Shown: positions 59,724 to 64,000 of the stretch, one piece after another | How the letters are laid out: the number at the start of each line of letters is the position of its first letter | How positions within the stretch are numbered: the stretch's first letter is position 1 | Source of the DNA: Paenibacillus mendelii | Lineage (GTDB): Bacteria; Bacillota; Bacilli; Paenibacillales; Paenibacillaceae | NCBI RefSeq assembly: GCF_024498075.1 | Contig: NZ_JANHOF010000023.1 | Location: 1-64,000, forward strand | Direction: 5' to 3' | DNA length: 64,000 bases | Program-made: the position numbers and the translations under genes | Notes under the pieces: model-generated | Seen by the model: only the letters and a program-made list of their open reading frames with translations | Databases searched by the model: none | What the model was told of the DNA's origin: nothing

Positions 59724-60648
59724 TCGCTTGCCGGAGCAGGAGGGTATGCTTCAACCGGAGAGGAAGAAGCGGGCTTGGGCGATTACAATGGAAGGCCGCA
59801 CGGCGATCGGCGGTTACTTGTTTCTGCTGCCGTGGTTGGTTGGCCTAGTGCTCTTCGTGCTGTATCCGCTCTTCTATTCCATGTACATGAGCTTTCATCG
59901 GGTGCGCTTCACCGGCGAGGGGATGGTGCTTGAACGGCCCGGCTGGGACAATTATACGTACGCCTTCTTCAGTGATAATGTGTTCGTGGCCGCCATTCTT
60001 GGGACGCTCAAGAACAGCCTGTTTATTATTCCAATCATCGTCGTCTTCGCGTTCTTCGTTGCGATCCTGCTCAACCTGAAATTTCCGGGGCGATTCTTCT
60101 TCCGGGGGATCTTCTTCCTACCGGTCATCTTCGGGACGGGGCAGGTCATTATGCAGATCTTCGGCGTAGCCAGCGCGGGCCGGCTCGAAATGCTGGACCG
60201 CTACAATGTAGCGATATTCATAACTAATAATTTGCCGGAGGTGTGGGCAGAGCCGGTCTTGTCTGTGCTTAATTCCTTCGTGCTCATCTTGTGGTATTCG
60301 GGCGTACAAATCCTGATCTTCATATCCGGCTTGCAGACGATCGGCATATCGGTCTATGAGGCAGCTAAGATCGATGGAGCAACGCCATGGGAGACGTTCT
60401 GGAAAATCACATTGCCGGCGATGACGCCGTTCATCCTGCTCAATCTAATTTACACGATTGTAGATATGTTCACGCTGCCGTTAATCAATCCGATTATGGA
60501 GATGATTGTCGAGAATATGAGCAAGCCGCAGCTTGGTTACGGCTATGCAAGCGCGCAGGGCTGGATCTATTTTATCTTCATGTTTGCACTGCTTCTGCTT
60601 GTTCTATTGATTTCAAGAAGATGGGTCTATTATGCCGGAAAAAGGTAG
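59716..60648 (+). CDS. CUT1 sugar ABC permease, MalF-like (second pair)
   Basis: 310 aa from ATG 59716, overlapping the DUF5696 gene. A cytoplasmic N-terminus of about 30 residues and six membrane segments are seen. The EAA loop is VYEAAKIDGATPWETFWKIT followed by LPAMTP. The segment between membrane helices (about residues 165-200) is longer than in the first-pair MalF protein. The start has only a weak GGTCGGAGAAA site, in keeping with translational coupling. Confidence 0.9.
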   Translation: MDNRLPEQEGMLQPERKKRAWAITMEGRTAIGGYLFLLPWLVGLVLFVLYPLFYSMYMSFHRVRFTGEGMVLERPGWDNYTYAFFSDNVFVAAILGTLKNSLFIIPIIVVFAFFVAILLNLKFPGRFFFRGIFFLPVIFGTGQVIMQIFGVASAGRLEMLDRYNVAIFITNNLPEVWAEPVLSVLNSFVLILWYSGVQILIFISGLQTIGISVYEAAKIDGATPWETFWKITLPAMTPFILLNLIYTIVDMFTLPLINPIMEMIVENMSKPQLGYGYASAQGWIYFIFMFALLLLVLLISRRWVYYAGKR

Positions 60649-60658
60649 GTGAAACCGC

Positions 60659-61579
60659 ATGAATGCAGCTGCATGGAAGAGGCGTGCCAAGGTGCTGCTG
60701 CTTGGCAATGGGGATAAGAGCGGCTGGCTGGCCCGCCTATTGATTTATTTGATTCTACTGGATATCTCCGTCATTTATTTGAATCCGTTCTTCTACATGA
60801 TTTCGACGATGTTCAAGAATGGGGTCGACCTCGTCGACCCGACGATCCGCTGGATTCCACGCGCAGCGGAGCTGGAGAACTTGAGGCTGGCTTGGGAAGG
60901 CCTCCGCTACATGACTTCACTGTCGCACAGCCTGCTTATCGTATCCATGGGGGCGATCTTCCAGGTCGCATTTTGCTCCTTGGCCGGGTATGCCTTTGCG
61001 CGAATCGCTTTTCCGGGGAAGGCAATTCTATTCGGTCTGCTGCTATTCAGCTTTCTCATTCCCCCACAGACCATCATTATCCCGCTCTACATTCTGTTCG
61101 GCAAGCTGGGCTGGCTGGGGACACCGCTTGCTATTGTCGGTCCGGCGATCTTCGGCCATGGCATTAAAGGCGCATTGTTCGTGATTATATTCCGGCAGTT
61201 CTTCCTGACGCTTCCCAAGGAGCTGGAAGAAGCGGCCAAGATCGACGGCGCTGGCTTGTTCCGCGTATACTGGCGCGTTATATTGCCGCTGGCTACGCCT
61301 GCACTGCTTGTTGTATTCCTGTTTTCCTTCATCTGGCACTGGAATGATACGACCTTCTCGCAGCTCATGCTGAGAGGGGAGCTTACGCCATTGTCGATCA
61401 GCCTCAACGGGCTGGATCAAGTGCTTAATGGCACATACGGACAGGAGAAGGAAGTTAAGCTGAATGAAACGATCCGGATGGCAGCGAGCTTTCTCGTTAT
61501 TTTCCCACCGCTAATTGTGTACTACATCGCGCAGCGTTGGTTTGTCGAAGGGGTGGAACGGACGGGACTCGTCGAATAG
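60659..61579 (+). CDS. CUT1 sugar ABC permease, MalG-like (second pair)
   Basis: 306 aa from ATG 60659 behind AGGTAGGTG. Six membrane segments, with PQTIIIPLYILFGKLGWLGT and the EAA loop LEEAAKIDGAGLFRVYWRVI followed by LPLATP. It completes the second permease pair. No second ATPase follows. Confidence 0.9.
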   Translation: MNAAAWKRRAKVLLLGNGDKSGWLARLLIYLILLDISVIYLNPFFYMISTMFKNGVDLVDPTIRWIPRAAELENLRLAWEGLRYMTSLSHSLLIVSMGAIFQVAFCSLAGYAFARIAFPGKAILFGLLLFSFLIPPQTIIIPLYILFGKLGWLGTPLAIVGPAIFGHGIKGALFVIIFRQFFLTLPKELEEAAKIDGAGLFRVYWRVILPLATPALLVVFLFSFIWHWNDTTFSQLMLRGELTPLSISLNGLDQVLNGTYGQEKEVKLNETIRMAASFLVIFPPLIVYYIAQRWFVEGVERTGLVE

Positions 61580-61626
61580 GGATCGATGCCGTTTATACAT
61601 GTTCATGAAGAGAGAGGAGCAGTCGG

Positions 61627-62661
61627 ATGGAGAAGATCAGAATCGGGCTGATTGGACTAGGATTTATGGGGCGCATGCATTTGGAGAATTACAGGCGCCT
61701 GGAGCAAGAGGGGGCTGCGATCCAGCTTAAGGCTGTTTTCGATATGGAACCAGGCACGTTTGCCGACAAGGCTGGAAGCGGCGGCAATGTTGAAATGAAA
61801 GGAGAGCGGATTGATTTCTCGCAGTATGCCTGTTACACGGATTTGCAGCAGATGCTGGAGGAGCAGGAGCTGGATGCCGTCGATATTACCGTCCCAACCT
61901 ACCTGCATGCTGATCTCAGCATCATGGCAATGAAGAAAGGTCTGCACGTACTGTGTGAGAAGCCGATGGCGTTGAATGCGGGCGAATGTCAGCAGATGCT
62001 GGAGGTTGCCAGGGAGACAGGGCGTCAGCTCATGATTGGGCAATGTCTCCGTTTCTGGCCGGCTTATGAATTTGCCAAGCAGACCGTTGAAGATCATGTG
62101 CTTGGGGAGGTGACATCGGCTTATTTCTATCGCGGATCGGGTACGCCGGACTGGTCTCATCAGAATTGGCTGATGGAAGGAAGCCGCAGCGGAGGCTGTC
62201 TGCTGGATATGCATGTGCATGATGTAGACATCGTGAACTGGCTGTTCGGCAAGCCGCTTCATGTGTCGACGGCGGCAAAGCAGGTCATAAGCCGCAATGC
62301 TTACGATATCGTATCCACCAACTACTACTATGAGGACGGCAAGGTTGTGAATGCCCAGGCGGACTGGACGCTAAACGGCGATTCAGGCTTGCAGATGGAA
62401 TACCGCATTAACTTCACGGGCGGTTTCATCATGTTCGACGGGGCATCGGTAACGGTTCATCAGCCTGGCCAGGCAAGCCGCAAGCCTGAGCTGAGTACGG
62501 AAGATGGGTACTATCGCGAGTTGAAGTATTTCTATGAATGCTTGTTGTACAACCGTCCGATCCTCACGGCTGATCCGGAGCACATCATGGGCACGATTCA
62601 GATCGTGGAGGCTGAGCAGCAATCCGCTGATCGGCAAGGAGTAACGGTAACGGTTGCGTAA
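61627..62661 (+). CDS. Gfo/Idh/MocA family oxidoreductase
   Basis: 344 aa from ATG 61627 with GAGAGGAGC upstream. NAD motif IRIGLIGLGFMGRMHLENYR, then VTVPTYLHADLSIMAMKKGL and HVLCEKPMALNAGECQQML (EKP). The catalytic His region is GGCLLDMHVHDVDIVNWLFG. It lacks the Cys cluster of the enzyme at 47395, so the two are not recent duplicates. It probably acts on another sugar intermediate of the same pathway. Confidence 0.92.
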   Translation: MEKIRIGLIGLGFMGRMHLENYRRLEQEGAAIQLKAVFDMEPGTFADKAGSGGNVEMKGERIDFSQYACYTDLQQMLEEQELDAVDITVPTYLHADLSIMAMKKGLHVLCEKPMALNAGECQQMLEVARETGRQLMIGQCLRFWPAYEFAKQTVEDHVLGEVTSAYFYRGSGTPDWSHQNWLMEGSRSGGCLLDMHVHDVDIVNWLFGKPLHVSTAAKQVISRNAYDIVSTNYYYEDGKVVNAQADWTLNGDSGLQMEYRINFTGGFIMFDGASVTVHQPGQASRKPELSTEDGYYRELKYFYECLLYNRPILTADPEHIMGTIQIVEAEQQSADRQGVTVTVA

Positions 62662-62690
62662 GGCCAACCATGTTGAAGGGTGGATTCATA

Positions 62691-64000
62691 ATGAGAAGAA
62701 TTCCTTCTTTTGTCTTAACTGTTGCGCTCTTAACCTCGCTTTTCTTTTTTTCTCCGGCGCCGGAACGCGCGTTTGCCTCCTATCCGTTGCTGAGTGTAGA
62801 CGGCAATCCGAGCGACTGGCGTGATCTTAGTCCGCTGGCCAAGAGCTATACGATGAGTCATACGATGCACGCAGCCAATGACGCAACGAATCTGTATTTG
62901 CTTATTGAAGGCGGAGGCTTAAGTGCGATGGTTTCCCAAATATTTATTGATGCGGATCATGATGAGCTGACCGGCTGTAATGCTCCAGGGTGGACGAATC
63001 CAAGCGGAGCCGACATTTTACTGCAAAGTGAGATCGAAATCGTACTGACCGAGGTCACGGCTGGCGGAAGCACTGTTACTCGAAACATCAAGCACGAAAG
63101 ACTGGTTCGTTACGCGTATACGGGTACTGGCGGTGAATGTGAATGGAGCCGTGAAGAGGAATATGAGGGTAACGGTATATTCTCCAAAGGAGAGTACGTG
63201 ATTGAAGCCCGAATTCCTCTCGCTGATCTTGGACTGCTGCCTGAAACACCTGGGAGCTCTGAAATACTTGGGAATCAGGATAAGACTGAAAAAAACGAAA
63301 AGCCTGAAAAACCTGAAAAACCTGAGAAACCTGAGAAGCCTAAGAAACTCAAGAAGCAGCAGCAAAGTTCGATTCGCCTTGGATTTGTTAATTATTATTC
63401 GGATATCGACCGGCTCCCGCTGGCGCATGAACCGCTTGTGACGTATACCTTGCACGACGGTACAAGCGAATCTAATGCACCGACGGCTCCGCTTAATCTG
63501 GCGGTAAGCCGGGTCGAGAGCACGAAGCTGGAGCTTACCTGGGACGCTGCCACGGATGATACGGAGGTTACAGGCTATAAGGTATATCGCACGCCTACAG
63601 GCGGGACCGAAGCATTCATTGGCTGGGCGGTATCCCCACGATACCTGGATCGATGGCTGGAGCCTTCAACCTCGTACACATACCGGGTCGTGGCCTATGA
63701 TGCATCCGGGAATGCCTCACCTCCAAGCGCTTCAGCATCGGGTACGACCGCTTCTTATCCGGCCGTTCCCGCACCAACAGGTGACTGGGATGAGGCGACC
63801 AAGCTGTTGTTTAATTACACCATTGACGAAGCGATAGATGCCGAAGTCTTTGCGCAGTATGATCTGCTTGCTCTGTCAGGTGCGGTGTCACCGGAGAAAA
63901 TGATCGAGATCAAGACGTTGAACCCGGATGCCTTTATCGTGGGCTATATCTCGGTCGGGCAGGACTCTCCAATTGGCAACAGCATGGATATCTTCTTCAA
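62691..64000 (+). CDS. Secreted multidomain protein with FnIII and probable glycosidase domain, partial
   Basis: Starts at ATG 62691 with GAAGGG upstream and is open through the end of the window (436 codons). Signal peptide (FVLTVALLTSLFFFSPAPER, cleavage near AFA). A first domain, about 30-190, has VDGNPSDWRDLS and DATNLYLLIEGGG, like a DOMON/carbohydrate-binding module. A repetitive linker EKPEKPEKPEKPEKP lies at about 201-215. A fibronectin type III domain follows (about 263-362; PLNLAVSRVESTKLELTWDA, TGYKVYRT). The last part (YDLLALSGAVSPEKM, NPDAFIVGYISVGQD) resembles the start of a TIM-barrel glycosidase of the endo-alpha-1,4-polygalactosaminidase-like kind, which is uncertain. It is likely the enzyme that releases the transported sugar. 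Confidence 0.8.
   Translation, partial: MRRIPSFVLTVALLTSLFFFSPAPERAFASYPLLSVDGNPSDWRDLSPLAKSYTMSHTMHAANDATNLYLLIEGGGLSAMVSQIFIDADHDELTGCNAPGWTNPSGADILLQSEIEIVLTEVTAGGSTVTRNIKHERLVRYAYTGTGGECEWSREEEYEGNGIFSKGEYVIEARIPLADLGLLPETPGSSEILGNQDKTEKNEKPEKPEKPEKPEKPKKLKKQQQSSIRLGFVNYYSDIDRLPLAHEPLVTYTLHDGTSESNAPTAPLNLAVSRVESTKLELTWDAATDDTEVTGYKVYRTPTGGTEAFIGWAVSPRYLDRWLEPSTSYTYRVVAYDASGNASPPSASASGTTASYPAVPAPTGDWDEATKLLFNYTIDEAIDAEVFAQYDLLALSGAVSPEKMIEIKTLNPDAFIVGYISVGQDSPIGNSMDIFF

Overview
The window reads as chromosomal DNA from a spore-forming Bacillota member, most likely Paenibacillus or a close relative. The support is a germinant-receptor cluster (gerA/gerB/gerC type), a CotF-type coat cluster around a zinc alcohol dehydrogenase (yra/adhB type), a CotA-like remnant, a YesM/YesN system with CUT1 sugar-ABC genes and a DUF5696 protein, and strong AGGAGG-type ribosome binding sites. 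No rRNA, tRNA, CRISPR array or intact transposase was seen. The species call is inference.

Positions 1-9.6 kb and 23.9-42.3 kb form a patchwork of small accessory genes on both strands: regulators (WYL/YafY, TetR, XRE, MerR remnant), epoxide hydrolase, SDR, hydrolases, methyltransferases, acetyltransferase, VOC, SnoaL and DinB proteins. Two things stand out. First, a family of intergenic repeats (hairpin core, ends near CTAACGGG and GGGCAG) occurs at least twelve times, apparently always in the same orientation. Second, many genes are broken: an in-frame stop in a lipoprotein, internal or terminal deletions (DUF2975, RibD/DHFR-like, gerA/gerB), chimeric fragments (MerR/SigJ-tail) and frameshifts in homopolymers (DUF421, cotA).

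Positions 9649-23862 form a 14,214-bp block that splits one aldo/keto reductase gene. Joining base 9648 to base 23863 rebuilds a complete 283-codon reading frame with no base lost or duplicated. The block is bounded by two truncated genes (a ComEC-type metallo-beta-lactamase lacking its start, and a cotA lacking its start). It is rich in sporulation genes (gerABC-like, yra/adhB-like coat cluster, cotA), and no recombinase was recognised in it. It could be captured DNA or an assembly chimera.

Positions 42.5-64 kb are different: GC-richer, compact, all on the plus strand and free of the repeats. A YesM-type sensor kinase and YesN-type regulator precede a lipoprotein sugar-binding protein. After a 25-bp palindrome there follows a run of tightly spaced or overlapping genes: Gfo/Idh oxidoreductase, TIM-barrel isomerase, MsmX/UgpC-type ATPase, a 979-aa membrane-anchored protein joining two CBM-like domains to a solute-binding domain, permease pair, NHL-repeat protein, Yip1-like membrane protein, DUF5696 protein, second permease pair, second Gfo/Idh oxidoreductase, and a secreted protein that runs off the window. 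Together these look like a glycan sensing, degradation, import and catabolism locus. The anchored CBM-binding protein and the NHL-Yip1-DUF5696 module are the parts whose function is least understood. A T-box element (30.3 kb) upstream of a methyltransferase gene and a YqeG-type HAD protein lacking its catalytic aspartates (24.8 kb) are further unusual items.
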